Origin: Bradyrhizobium embrapense
GTDB lineage: Bacteria > Pseudomonadota > Alphaproteobacteria > Rhizobiales > Xanthobacteraceae
DNA: 64,000 bases
Reading direction: 5' to 3'
Assembly: GCF_001189235.2 (NCBI RefSeq)
Contig: NZ_LFIP02000011.1
Coordinates: 124,001-188,000 of the forward strand
The notes under the pieces were generated by a model. That model was given only the letters and a program-made list of their open reading frames with translations. It was not told where the DNA came from and did not search any database. The position numbers and the translations under genes were made by a program. Below are positions 35,428 to 43,651 of this stretch, piece by piece (within the stretch, counting starts at the first letter, position 1; each line of letters opens with the position of its first letter).

Positions 35428-36351
35428 TCATCCCTTCAGCAGCGCGTCGATCTCCGCGCGCCGCGGCATCGCGGGCGCGGTGCCCGGCCGCGTCACCGAG
35501 ATGCCGGCCGTGGCCGACCCGAACCGCGCGGCCTCGAGCGGGTCAGCACCGTCCGCGAGCGCCGCCGCGAAGCCGCCGACGAAGGCGTCCCCCGCGCCGG
35601 TGGTCTCGACCACCTTGCCGGCGGCAAACGGCGGCACGTGCAGCGAGCGGTCCCGCGCATGAAACAACGCGCCGCGCTCGCCGAGTGTGATCAACGCCGT
35701 TCCGGCGCCTTTCGCCAGCAAGGCATCGCCGGCGCGGCGGGCGCCGGCGAGATCGCTCACCGCAATGCCGGTCAACCCTTCAGCTTCGGTCTCGTTAGGA
35801 ACGACATAATCGCAGAGCGCAAACAGGCTGCTATCGAACTTGATGGCCGGCGCCGGGTTGAACACCGTGATGCTGCCGGCGGCGCGCGCGATCTCGAGCC
35901 CGCGCCGCGCCGCATCGACCGGTTGCTCGAGCTGGGTCACGAACACGCTGGAGTCGCGGATGGCGTCCGCCACCGCATCGACATCGGCCGGACCGATCCC
36001 GCCCGCTGCGCCCGGCACCACGATGATCGCATTATCGCCGCGTGTCTCGTGGACGTAGATGAATGCCGCGCCGGTCGGCGCGTCCGCCGTCCTGGCGACG
36101 CGCGGCCGGATTCCCTCGACCTCCCAGGTCTTGATCGCAAGCTCGCCGAAAGCGTCGCTGCCGATCCGCGAGATGAAGCTCACGCTGGCACCGGCCCGTG
36201 CGGCCGCGACAGCCTGGTTGGATCCCTTGCCGCCGGGCCCCATCGCGAATCCCGAGCCGGCGATGGTCTCGCCGATCGCCGGCATGTTGCCGGCGCGGAA
36301 CGCGAGGTCGACGACGAAGACGCCGAGGACGGCGACGCCTTTCTTGCTCAT
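35428..36351 (-). CDS. Ribokinase-family sugar kinase, candidate deoxyribokinase
   Basis: A 307-residue PfkB/ribokinase-family kinase. The first signature GPGGKGSNQAVAAARAG and the second TTGAGDAFVGGF, with the catalytic Asp, are intact. The N-terminus VLGVFVVDLAFRAGNMP fits the family. It sits between a mutarotase and permease genes, in an operon led by deoC. That makes 2-deoxyribose to 2-deoxyribose-5-phosphate the likeliest reaction, though ribose cannot be excluded from sequence. Confidence 0.85.
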   Translation of the reverse strand: MSKKGVAVLGVFVVDLAFRAGNMPAIGETIAGSGFAMGPGGKGSNQAVAAARAGASVSFISRIGSDAFGELAIKTWEVEGIRPRVARTADAPTGAAFIYVHETRGDNAIIVVPGAAGGIGPADVDAVADAIRDSSVFVTQLEQPVDAARRGLEIARAAGSITVFNPAPAIKFDSSLFALCDYVVPNETEAEGLTGIAVSDLAGARRAGDALLAKGAGTALITLGERGALFHARDRSLHVPPFAAGKVVETTGAGDAFVGGFAAALADGADPLEAARFGSATAGISVTRPGTAPAMPRRAEIDALLKG

Positions 36352-36355
36352 GTTG

Positions 36356-36811
36356 TCACTCCCCGTCCGGCGCGATGACGCCCTTGCTGAACAGGAAGCA
36401 GCCGTAGAAGCGCCGCTCGCCGGTCGCGATCACGCAATAGGCCGCCTTGGCCTTCTCGTAGAATGCATGGCGCTCGACGCCGACCAGCGGCCAGGATCGT
36501 CCTTCGGCGCGATCGATCGCGGCCTGCACCTCGCGCTGCACGGCGGGCACTTCCTGAGGCTGCCCGACGATCTCCATGCGAACAGCGGCATCGTCCACGA
36601 ATGTATCGAGCGGCATCACGGAGAGAACGGCTTCGACCGCCTTGGCGGCACTCACATTATCGATGCGCAGCAGCCGGCCGAGCACGCTCTGACGCGCGAT
36701 CGAGTCGGCCGGGAAATTGGTGTCGCACACCACCAGGCGATCGCCGTGCCCCATCGCCCGCAGGGCATAGAGCACGTCGGCATTGAGCAGTGGATTGATG
36801 CCCTTGAGCAT
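36356..36811 (-). CDS. RbsD/FucU-family sugar mutarotase
   Basis: A 151-residue protein beginning MLKGINPLLNADVL, the standard FucU start, with the conserved GHGDRLVVCDTNFPA motif containing the catalytic His and Asp. These decameric enzymes interconvert sugar anomers so that the kinase or transporter gets its preferred form. A ribosome site (agggaggg) precedes the ATG at 36811. It is 4 bases ahead of the kinase gene, consistent with preparing its substrate. Confidence 0.88.
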   Translation of the reverse strand: MLKGINPLLNADVLYALRAMGHGDRLVVCDTNFPADSIARQSVLGRLLRIDNVSAAKAVEAVLSVMPLDTFVDDAAVRMEIVGQPQEVPAVQREVQAAIDRAEGRSWPLVGVERHAFYEKAKAAYCVIATGERRFYGCFLFSKGVIAPDGE

Positions 36812-36892
36812 GTTGCGTCCCTCCCTTGTCTTCAAAATCGCCGGACTCTGACGGTCCGGATCCCTCAATCGTATCACCGTCGCGAGACGCCT

Positions 36893-39280
36893 CTAGTCAC
36901 CATACGGAATCCAGATGTTCTTCACCTGCACCGCATGGCGGAGCAGGATCGGCCCCTCGCTCGCCGCCTTGTCGTACCAGTCGATCGCGTGGCCGTGATC
37001 GACCAGCGTCCGCTTGAGATTGCCGATCGAGAGCCGTTCCGCCGTCGCCGAGGCGTCCTGCGATCCGAACGCCCAGAGCGCGTCGACATCGTCATGCTCG
37101 GCAAGGACCTTGACCAGCTCGCCGCGATCGCCAGTGACGATGTTGACGACGCCGCCCGGCACGTCCGAGGTCTCGAGCACCTGGTAGAAGTCGGTTGCGG
37201 CGAGCGGATGCCGCTCGCTCGGTACAGCGACGACCCGGTTGCCCATCGCAATCAGCGGCGCCACGAGGCTGATGAAGGCAAGCAGCGGCGCCTCGTCTGG
37301 ACAGGCGACACCGACCACGCCGATCGGCTCATGCATCGCCAGCGCCACGCCGCGCAGCGGCGGCGCATGGATGGCCCCTTCGAATTTGTCCGCCCAGGCG
37401 CCATAGCTGAACAGCCGCTCGATGCTGGCATCGACTTCCGCGCGCGCCTTTGCTGCCGAAATGCCGGTCATGTCGGCGATGCGCCGGGCGAACTCGTCGT
37501 CGCGCGCGGAGAGATTCTCGGCAAGGTAGTAGAGAATCTGGGCACGATTATGCGACGTCGCCCGCGCCCAGCCCTCGGCGGAGCGCGCCGCGGCCACAGC
37601 ATTGCGGATATCCTTGCGATTGCCCTCGCCGGCTTCGCCGAGACGCCGGCCCTTCGGCGAGAGCACCGCGCGCGAATAATTGCCGTCCGGACGCACCTGC
37701 TTGCCGCCAACGAACAGTTTTGCGGTCCTATCGATCGGCGGCACGTCAAATCCGGCGCCAGCAGCGGACGCCGTCGGCAGCGGCGATGCCTTGGCCCGCG
37801 CCTTGCGCCCGCTCCAGGCCTTCGGCTTGAGATACTCGTACATGCCTTCGCGACCGCCCTCGCGGCCGAAGCCGGACTCGCGATAGCCGCCGAAGCCGAC
37901 GCTGGCATCGAACAGATTGGTGGCGTTGACCCAGACCACGCCGGCCAAGAGTTTCGGCGCGATGTCGAGCGCAAGCCCGATCGTCTCGCTCCACACGCTC
38001 GCGGCAAGGCCGTAGCGCGTGTTGTTGGCGAGCATCACGGCCTCGTCCGGCGTGCGGAACGTCATCGCCACCAGCACCGGCCCGAATATCTCCTCGGTCG
38101 CAACCGTCGACGACGGATGCACGTTCCACAGCAGGGTCGGCGGATAGAAGCAGCCTTCCGCCGGCATCGCGCCGGACGTCTGATATTTCTCGGCGCCCTC
38201 CTTCACCCCGGTCTCGACCAGCGACTTGATCCGCTCGAGCTGCACCGGCGCGACCACCGCGCCCATGTCGATCGCCTTGTCGAGCGGCATGCCGACGCGA
38301 AGCGTCTCCATGCGGCGGATCAGCCGCCTGCGGAAGGTCTCCGCAATGCCTTCCTGGAGCAGCAGCCGCGAGCCGGCGCAGCAGACCTGGCCCTGGTTGA
38401 ACCAGATGGCGTCGACCACGCCTTCCACCGCGCCATCGATATCGGCATCGTCGAACACGATGAACGGCGACTTGCCGCCGAGCTCCAGCGTCAGCGATTT
38501 TCCGGTCCCTGCGGTCGACTGGCGGATCAGCCGCCCGACCTCGGTCGAGCCTGTGAAGGCGATCTTATCGACACCGGGACTTTCTACCAGCAGTGCACCC
38601 GTCGCGCCGTCGCCGGTGACGACGTTGAGCACGCCCGGCGGTAGCCCGGCGTCCGCAGACAGTTCGGCGAACAGCAGCGCGGTGAGCGAGGTGAACTCCG
38701 CCGGCTTCAGCACCACGGTGTTGCCCGCGGCGAGCGCCGGCGCGATCTTCCACGCCAGCATCAGCAGCGGGAAATTCCACGGAATGATCTGGCCGATCAC
38801 GCCGATCGGCACCTGATCGGCGAATTCACGGTCCTGCAACTGCGCCCAGCCCGCGTGATAGTAGAAATGACGCGCGGCGAGCGGCACGTCGAGATCGCGA
38901 GTTTCGCGGATCGGTTTGCCGTTGTCGATCGCCTCCAGCACGGCGAACAGCCGGGCGTGACGCTGCAGCATCCGCGCCAACGCATAGAGATGACGCGCGC
39001 GGCCGTGACCGCCAAGCTTGGCCCACGCGACTTGCGCGGTGCGCGCGGCGCTGACCGCCGCCTCGACATCGGTAGCGTCGCCCTGCGCGATGCGCGCCAG
39101 CGTCTTGCCGGTGGCAGGCTCGCTTGTCGTGAGATGTTTGCTCGCATGCGGCGCTGTGAACTTGCCGGCGATGAAATGCCCGAACGTGGCGCCATGCCGC
39201 GCCAGCCAGGCGCGCGCCTCGCCGTCCGGCTCGGGCGCGGGGCCATACTCCATGGTCTCGAAATAGTTTGCGACGCTCAT
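36893..39280 (-). CDS. Tandem-domain aldehyde dehydrogenase (ALDH16-like)
   Basis: A 795-residue protein, about 300 longer than a normal ALDH. Residues about 1-490 are a complete ALDH: NFPLLMLAWKIAPAL, the Glu motif LELGGKSPF, and the catalytic Cys in GQVCCAGSRLL. After an Ala/Pro linker, residues about 505-795 repeat the N-terminal ALDH fold (VACPDEAPLLAFISLVAPLIAMGN, VVNIVTGD) but end before, and lack, a catalytic Cys. This layout matches bacterial ALDH16. In a deoC operon the natural substrate is acetaldehyde, giving acetate. Confidence 0.9.
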   Translation of the reverse strand: MSVANYFETMEYGPAPEPDGEARAWLARHGATFGHFIAGKFTAPHASKHLTTSEPATGKTLARIAQGDATDVEAAVSAARTAQVAWAKLGGHGRARHLYALARMLQRHARLFAVLEAIDNGKPIRETRDLDVPLAARHFYYHAGWAQLQDREFADQVPIGVIGQIIPWNFPLLMLAWKIAPALAAGNTVVLKPAEFTSLTALLFAELSADAGLPPGVLNVVTGDGATGALLVESPGVDKIAFTGSTEVGRLIRQSTAGTGKSLTLELGGKSPFIVFDDADIDGAVEGVVDAIWFNQGQVCCAGSRLLLQEGIAETFRRRLIRRMETLRVGMPLDKAIDMGAVVAPVQLERIKSLVETGVKEGAEKYQTSGAMPAEGCFYPPTLLWNVHPSSTVATEEIFGPVLVAMTFRTPDEAVMLANNTRYGLAASVWSETIGLALDIAPKLLAGVVWVNATNLFDASVGFGGYRESGFGREGGREGMYEYLKPKAWSGRKARAKASPLPTASAAGAGFDVPPIDRTAKLFVGGKQVRPDGNYSRAVLSPKGRRLGEAGEGNRKDIRNAVAAARSAEGWARATSHNRAQILYYLAENLSARDDEFARRIADMTGISAAKARAEVDASIERLFSYGAWADKFEGAIHAPPLRGVALAMHEPIGVVGVACPDEAPLLAFISLVAPLIAMGNRVVAVPSERHPLAATDFYQVLETSDVPGGVVNIVTGDRGELVKVLAEHDDVDALWAFGSQDASATAERLSIGNLKRTLVDHGHAIDWYDKAASEGPILLRHAVQVKNIWIPYGD

Positions 39281-39290
39281 CGCTGGAGTC

Positions 39291-40319
39291 TCATCCCACG
39301 GGGTGGCGGTTGAAAGCCGAGTAGCGGCCGGTCACATGATGCTCGAGCTGCCGCTCGATGTCGGCGAGCAGGCTGGAGGCGCCGATGCGGAACAGATCCG
39401 GCTCGAGCCAGTCGCGCCCCAATTCCTCCTTCATCAGGAACTGGTAGGTGAGCACGTCCTTTGCCGTCGAGATGCCGCCGGCCGGCTTGAAGCCGATCTT
39501 GTAGCCGGTGCGCTCCTGATAGATCCGGATCATCCGCAGCATCGCCAGCGTCACCGGCAGCGTCGCGTTCACGCCCTCCTTGCCGGTGGAGGTCTTGATG
39601 AAGTCGGCACCGGCCATCATGCAGACCATCGAGGCCTTGGCGACATTGCGCAGCGTCTTGAGGTCGCCCGTGGCCAGGATCGTCTTCAGATGCGCGTTGT
39701 CGCAGACCGCGCGGAAATCCCGGACCTCGGCGTAAAGCGCCCGCCAATCGCCGGTCAGCACGTGCTCGCGCGTGATGACGATGTCGATCTCCTGCGCGCC
39801 GTCGCGGACTGAGGCCTCGATCTCCTTCAGCTTCAGCTCATGCGGCACGAGGCCTGCGGGAAACCCGGTCGAGACCGCAGCGACCGGGATCCCGGATCCA
39901 TGGAGCGCTTCGACAGCTGTGCCGACGAACCGATGGTAGACACACACTGCGCCGGTATGCAGGGCGCGCCCGGCAAAGCCGAGCTTCTCCATGACATCGC
40001 CGCGCACGGGCGCCTTGGCCTTGGCGCAGAGGCGCTTGACCCGCTCGGTCGTATCGTCGCCGTTGAGCGTCGTCAGGTCGATGCAGGTGACTGCCTTGAG
40101 CAGCCACGCCGCCTGCGCGTCCTTCTTCACGGTTCGCCGGCCCGGCAGGCTCGCAACCCGGCGTTCGGCGGCCGACAGGTTGATCCTGATGTCGTCGACC
40201 CAGTCCATCTCAAGCGCACGGCCGCTGTTGCGCGGCAGCGGATGAATATGCTCGCCTCCCGGGGAAGGCGATTGCGCAGCCAACGGGGACGGATTTTGTA
40301 TGAAGACGCTTTGCGTCAT
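39291..40319 (-). CDS. deoC: Deoxyribose-phosphate aldolase
   Basis: A 342-residue class I aldolase cleaving 2-deoxyribose-5-phosphate to glyceraldehyde-3-phosphate and acetaldehyde. The Schiff-base lysine lies in ADFIKTSTGKEG, with the second active-site lysine in YKIGFKPAGGI and Asp in DLTTLNGDD. It is about 80 residues longer than E. coli DeoC, mainly through an N-terminal extension (to NLSAAERRV), as in the long DeoC class. It is the first gene of the sugar operon, with a DeoR-like operator about 155 bases upstream. Confidence 0.95.
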   Translation of the reverse strand: MTQSVFIQNPSPLAAQSPSPGGEHIHPLPRNSGRALEMDWVDDIRINLSAAERRVASLPGRRTVKKDAQAAWLLKAVTCIDLTTLNGDDTTERVKRLCAKAKAPVRGDVMEKLGFAGRALHTGAVCVYHRFVGTAVEALHGSGIPVAAVSTGFPAGLVPHELKLKEIEASVRDGAQEIDIVITREHVLTGDWRALYAEVRDFRAVCDNAHLKTILATGDLKTLRNVAKASMVCMMAGADFIKTSTGKEGVNATLPVTLAMLRMIRIYQERTGYKIGFKPAGGISTAKDVLTYQFLMKEELGRDWLEPDLFRIGASSLLADIERQLEHHVTGRYSAFNRHPVG

Positions 40320-40472
40320 GGCGGCGCCGTGCAGTCCTAGCGAATCGACGGAGCGGCCAGATAGATTGAATGTGCCGATCGCAACATGTGATCCTCCTCT
40401 GACCTTGCCGCGGGCTTTGCCGCATGCCGGGAACGACGTCGTCTCGACACCGGATCAGCCCGCCGGACTGGA

Positions 40473-40488
40473 TGTTATTATTATAACA
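40473..40488. promoter_or_regulatory. DeoR-type operator between deoC and the repressor gene
   Basis: TGTTAT-TATT-ATAACA is a 6+4+6 inverted repeat. It has the TGTTA-N6-TAACA layout of the E. coli DeoR operator. It lies 154 bases before deoC and 70 bases before the divergent regulator, so it can control both. Confidence 0.65.
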
Positions 40489-40557
40489 GATCGACGTTGC
40501 TAAACTCACAACATTGTAAGATCATTGTCAATCGGATAAGCAAGCTCGGCGACCAAA

Positions 40558-41352
40558 ATGGCTGAAACTTCCAACGCACGACCAAGCGAGACACGCGTCC
40601 AGCGCCTGCAGAGGCTGCGCCGCGCCGTCGAATCGAGTGGCGCGCTGCATCTGAAGGACGCCGCCGAGCTTCTCAAGGTTTCCGAAATGACGGTGCGGCG
40701 CGACCTTGCCGGTCCGGAAGCCGCACTCGCCTTGCTCGGCGGCTACGTCGTCAATGCCGCGTCGCCGACCGGGATCAAGTACACGTTCGAGCAGGAGATC
40801 GACCAGCACACCCAGGACAAGCGTCTCGCCTGTCGGGCTGCCGCCGCCTCCATCAAGGAAGGCGATACGATCTTCATCGACTGCGGCACCACGATGCAAT
40901 CGCTGGCGGACTGCCTGCCCGAGGATCTGCCGCTCTCGGTGATCTGCTATTCGATGAACGTGGCCTCGATCGTGACGCGGCGGCCGGCCACGCAGGTGAT
41001 GCTGATGGGCGGGCTCTACCATCCCTCGTCGCAGTCGTTTGCATCGGACGACGGCCTGTCCTATCTGCGGCGGCTCGGCATCAACAAGGCCTTCATCTCC
41101 GCCGGCGGCGTGCACTGGACCCGCGGCGCGAGCTGCTCGAATTTTCACGAAGTCGCCGTCAAGCAGGCCGTCATCGAGACCGCGATGGAGAGCATCCTCG
41201 TCATCGACGCGAGCAAGCTCGGCAGCCTCAAATCGGCGTTCTTCTCCGATATCGGCGCGTTCTCGCGGATCATCGTCGGTGGCGCGGCGTCAGCGGACAT
41301 GCGCAAGCACTTCCGCAGCCTTCCCGTCGAGTACGTCACCAGCGCAACCTGA
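40558..41352 (+). CDS. DeoR-family transcriptional repressor
   Basis: A 264-residue regulator. Residues about 10-65 form the DeoR helix-turn-helix (HLKDAAELLKVSEMTVRRDL), followed by a DeoRC sugar-phosphate sensor domain with the GDTIFIDCGTTM loop and a conserved DASKLGS motif. It is divergent from deoC. The effector is probably deoxyribose-5-phosphate, as for E. coli DeoR, but could be another sugar phosphate. Confidence 0.92.
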   Translation: MAETSNARPSETRVQRLQRLRRAVESSGALHLKDAAELLKVSEMTVRRDLAGPEAALALLGGYVVNAASPTGIKYTFEQEIDQHTQDKRLACRAAAASIKEGDTIFIDCGTTMQSLADCLPEDLPLSVICYSMNVASIVTRRPATQVMLMGGLYHPSSQSFASDDGLSYLRRLGINKAFISAGGVHWTRGASCSNFHEVAVKQAVIETAMESILVIDASKLGSLKSAFFSDIGAFSRIIVGGAASADMRKHFRSLPVEYVTSAT

Positions 41353-41383
41353 CCCGGGCGGGGGCTGGCACGCCCGGATCAGG
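41348..41383. terminator. Bidirectional hairpin between the repressor and binding-protein genes
   Basis: CCTGACCCGGGCG and CGCCCGGATCAGG form a 13-bp stem with a single G-U/A-C type mismatch and a 10-base loop. It begins inside the repressor stop codon and lies 50 bases from the convergent binding-protein stop, so it can end both transcripts. Confidence 0.65.
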
Positions 41384-41432
41384 CTGCATACGATGCGCGG
41401 GCTCGCGGGACCACGCATCGAACTCCTTCGGC

Positions 41433-42584
41433 TTAGTTGCAGGCCGGCTTCGCCTTGTTGCAGACGTCGGTCAGCTCCGGCGGCGGCTCCTTCTTGAACA
41501 CCGTCTTGTAGGATTCCAGCACATTGGACTGCGTCACCGGCAGCGACTGCACGCCGACCCAGGCCGGCGTTTCCTTGCCCAGCAACGCATTCATCATCGC
41601 CATCGCCTCCGCGACGCCCTGATCATAGGGGCGTTGCGACCCGGTCGCCTTCAGCGGCCCGCCTTTGGCGATCTCGATCGCCGATTGCAAGCCGAGGTCG
41701 ACGGTCGTGACGGGAATGTCGATGCCCTGCGCGCGCATCGAGCTCAGCGTATCGAGCGCCGGCTGATCCCAGACCGCGTACAGGCCCTTGATGTCAGGAT
41801 TGCCGGTGAGGAAGTCACCCGCGATCTGCGACACTTTCGGAGGGTCGGTGAAGTCGACCTGCTTCATCTTGATGTCGGGACGGTTCTTCTGCATCCACTC
41901 GCGGACGCCCTTGGTGCGCTCGTTGGTGCTGAAATAGTCGACACCGAAATTGACGAGGCCGATGGTGCCGCCCTGCGGCATGCAGGAGGCCAGGATCTGG
42001 GCTGCGATTTGCCCGTTGCCCAAATTGTCCGCCGAAATCATCGAGGCGTATTCCTCGGGATGTTTCAGACCGGTCGGAATGCTGTCCATCAGCACCAGCT
42101 TGATGCCGGCCTTGGCGACCTTCTTGTAGGTCGGTGCGGTCGCGGTGAAATCGACCGGAATCGAGATGATGCCGTCCGGATGCTGCTGGATGGTGTTCTC
42201 GATGTCGGCGATCTGCTTGTCGACCTGATATTCGGCAGATGCGACGCCGGTCACCGTCACGCCGTACTTCTTCAGCGTATCGGTGATGCCCTGGATCTGC
42301 AGCTGCGCCCAGTCGAGGTTGACGGTCTGCATCGAGATGCCGACCTTGAAATGCTTCTCCTTGACCTTGGCCGCGTCGGCGTCCGACAGCGCGAGCACCT
42401 CGGGCGAGGCAGCCTTCTCGCCGTGCGGCCCCTGGCCGACGATCGATTTCGGTCCAAGCGTCGCGAGATCGACGCCCTTGACGCAGGTTGCCGGCACTTC
42501 GGCGCGCGCCGAGGGGGCGATCGAAATGGCCGTCGCCGCGATCAGCGCGGTCAGCGGCAGGGTTTGTCGCAAGATTGGCTTCAT
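41433..42584 (-). CDS. Sugar-binding protein of the RbsABC-type importer
   Basis: A 383-residue type I periplasmic binding protein with a signal peptide (LPLTALIAATAISIAPSARA). Residues FKVGISMQTVNLDWAQLQIQG and DGIISIPVDFTATAPTYKKV are the ligand-loop patterns of ribose/autoinducer-binding proteins. Cysteines at the C-terminus (VCNKAKPACN) may form a disulfide. It is the last gene of its operon, an unusual order, since binding proteins often come first. Confidence 0.88.
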   Translation of the reverse strand: MKPILRQTLPLTALIAATAISIAPSARAEVPATCVKGVDLATLGPKSIVGQGPHGEKAASPEVLALSDADAAKVKEKHFKVGISMQTVNLDWAQLQIQGITDTLKKYGVTVTGVASAEYQVDKQIADIENTIQQHPDGIISIPVDFTATAPTYKKVAKAGIKLVLMDSIPTGLKHPEEYASMISADNLGNGQIAAQILASCMPQGGTIGLVNFGVDYFSTNERTKGVREWMQKNRPDIKMKQVDFTDPPKVSQIAGDFLTGNPDIKGLYAVWDQPALDTLSSMRAQGIDIPVTTVDLGLQSAIEIAKGGPLKATGSQRPYDQGVAEAMAMMNALLGKETPAWVGVQSLPVTQSNVLESYKTVFKKEPPPELTDVCNKAKPACN

Positions 42585-42658
42585 TGTTTCCTCCCTTTTT
42601 TGGTCGCCGATTGACCGGAGGCCGGCGGCCTTGCCCCTACACTTTTCCGGGTCGTGCT

Positions 42659-43651
42659 CTAGCGCTTCGTGAAGGCGACCGCGGCGACGATGATCGCTCC
42701 CTTGATGACGAGCTGCAGCGGCGAGCTGACGCCGAGCAGCACGAGGCCGTTATTGAGCGTGCCGATGATGAGGCTGCCGAACAGCGTTCCGAGGATGTAG
42801 CCGCGCCCGCCGAACAGGCTGCAGCCGCCGAGGATCACGGCGGCAATGACGTCGAGCTCCATGCCCTGCACGACGTCGGGCCGCGCGGCGTGCGAGCGCG
42901 CGGACAGCACCAGCGCCGCAAGCCCGGCCAGCGCGCCGGTCAGCACAAAGGCCGCGGTCGTCACCCATTTGGTGTTGATGCCGGAATAGAGCGCTGCGGT
43001 CGGATTGCCGCCGACCGCATAGATGCGACGGCCGAACACGTTGTAGTGCAGCAGCAGGATGCCGACGATCATCGCCACCAGCGTCCAGGCGATCGGAACC
43101 GGTATGCCCAAAAACGTGCCTTCGCCGAAGATTGCGAAATAGGTCTCGTTGGTGATGATGACCGGCTTGGTGTTGGTCACCATCATCGCCAGCCCCCGCG
43201 CCATGCTCAGCGATCCCAGCGTGACCAGGAAGGACGGGATCGAGAGCTGCGTGGTCAGGATGCCGTTGAGCAGCCCGACCAGCGCGCCGGTGCCGAGCCC
43301 GGCGGCGGCGCCGACGATCCAGCTGTTGCTGATCTGGCTCATGGCGAGTGCAGCCGCCATGCCCGACAGCGCCAGTGTCGATGCGACCGACAGATCGATC
43401 TGACGTGCGATGATCACGAATGTCATGCCGACCGCGATGATCGACACCAGCGTGGTCTGGCGTCCGATATTCAGGAAATTGTCCACCGACAGGAACCACG
43501 GCGATGACAGGCTGAACACGACCAGCAGCACGACGAAGGCAAGGTACAGCATGTAGGGGCGCTCGCCCCGCAGCAGATTCTGCAACAGCTTGCGGCGCCG
43601 ATCGGTTCGGGTCGACGCGGCGACGACATTGGGCGCGGTGAGTTCGGTCAT
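42659..43651 (-). CDS. RbsC-type sugar permease
   Basis: A 330-residue inner-membrane permease of the CUT2 family with about ten hydrophobic segments. TTLVSIIAVGMTFVIIARQIDLSV is the diagnostic helix-turn region, and DVVQGMELDVIAAVILGGCSLFGGRG the C-terminal signature. It overlaps the ATPase stop by 4 bases and forms a homodimeric channel. Confidence 0.92.
   Translation of the reverse strand: MTELTAPNVVAASTRTDRRRKLLQNLLRGERPYMLYLAFVVLLVVFSLSSPWFLSVDNFLNIGRQTTLVSIIAVGMTFVIIARQIDLSVASTLALSGMAAALAMSQISNSWIVGAAAGLGTGALVGLLNGILTTQLSIPSFLVTLGSLSMARGLAMMVTNTKPVIITNETYFAIFGEGTFLGIPVPIAWTLVAMIVGILLLHYNVFGRRIYAVGGNPTAALYSGINTKWVTTAAFVLTGALAGLAALVLSARSHAARPDVVQGMELDVIAAVILGGCSLFGGRGYILGTLFGSLIIGTLNNGLVLLGVSSPLQLVIKGAIIVAAVAFTKR

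Noticed and set aside
36059..38644. An 861-codon plus-strand frame opposite the kinase, mutarotase and aldehyde dehydrogenase
   Set aside because: Runs across three recognised genes on the other strand; composition typical of antisense GC-rich frames.
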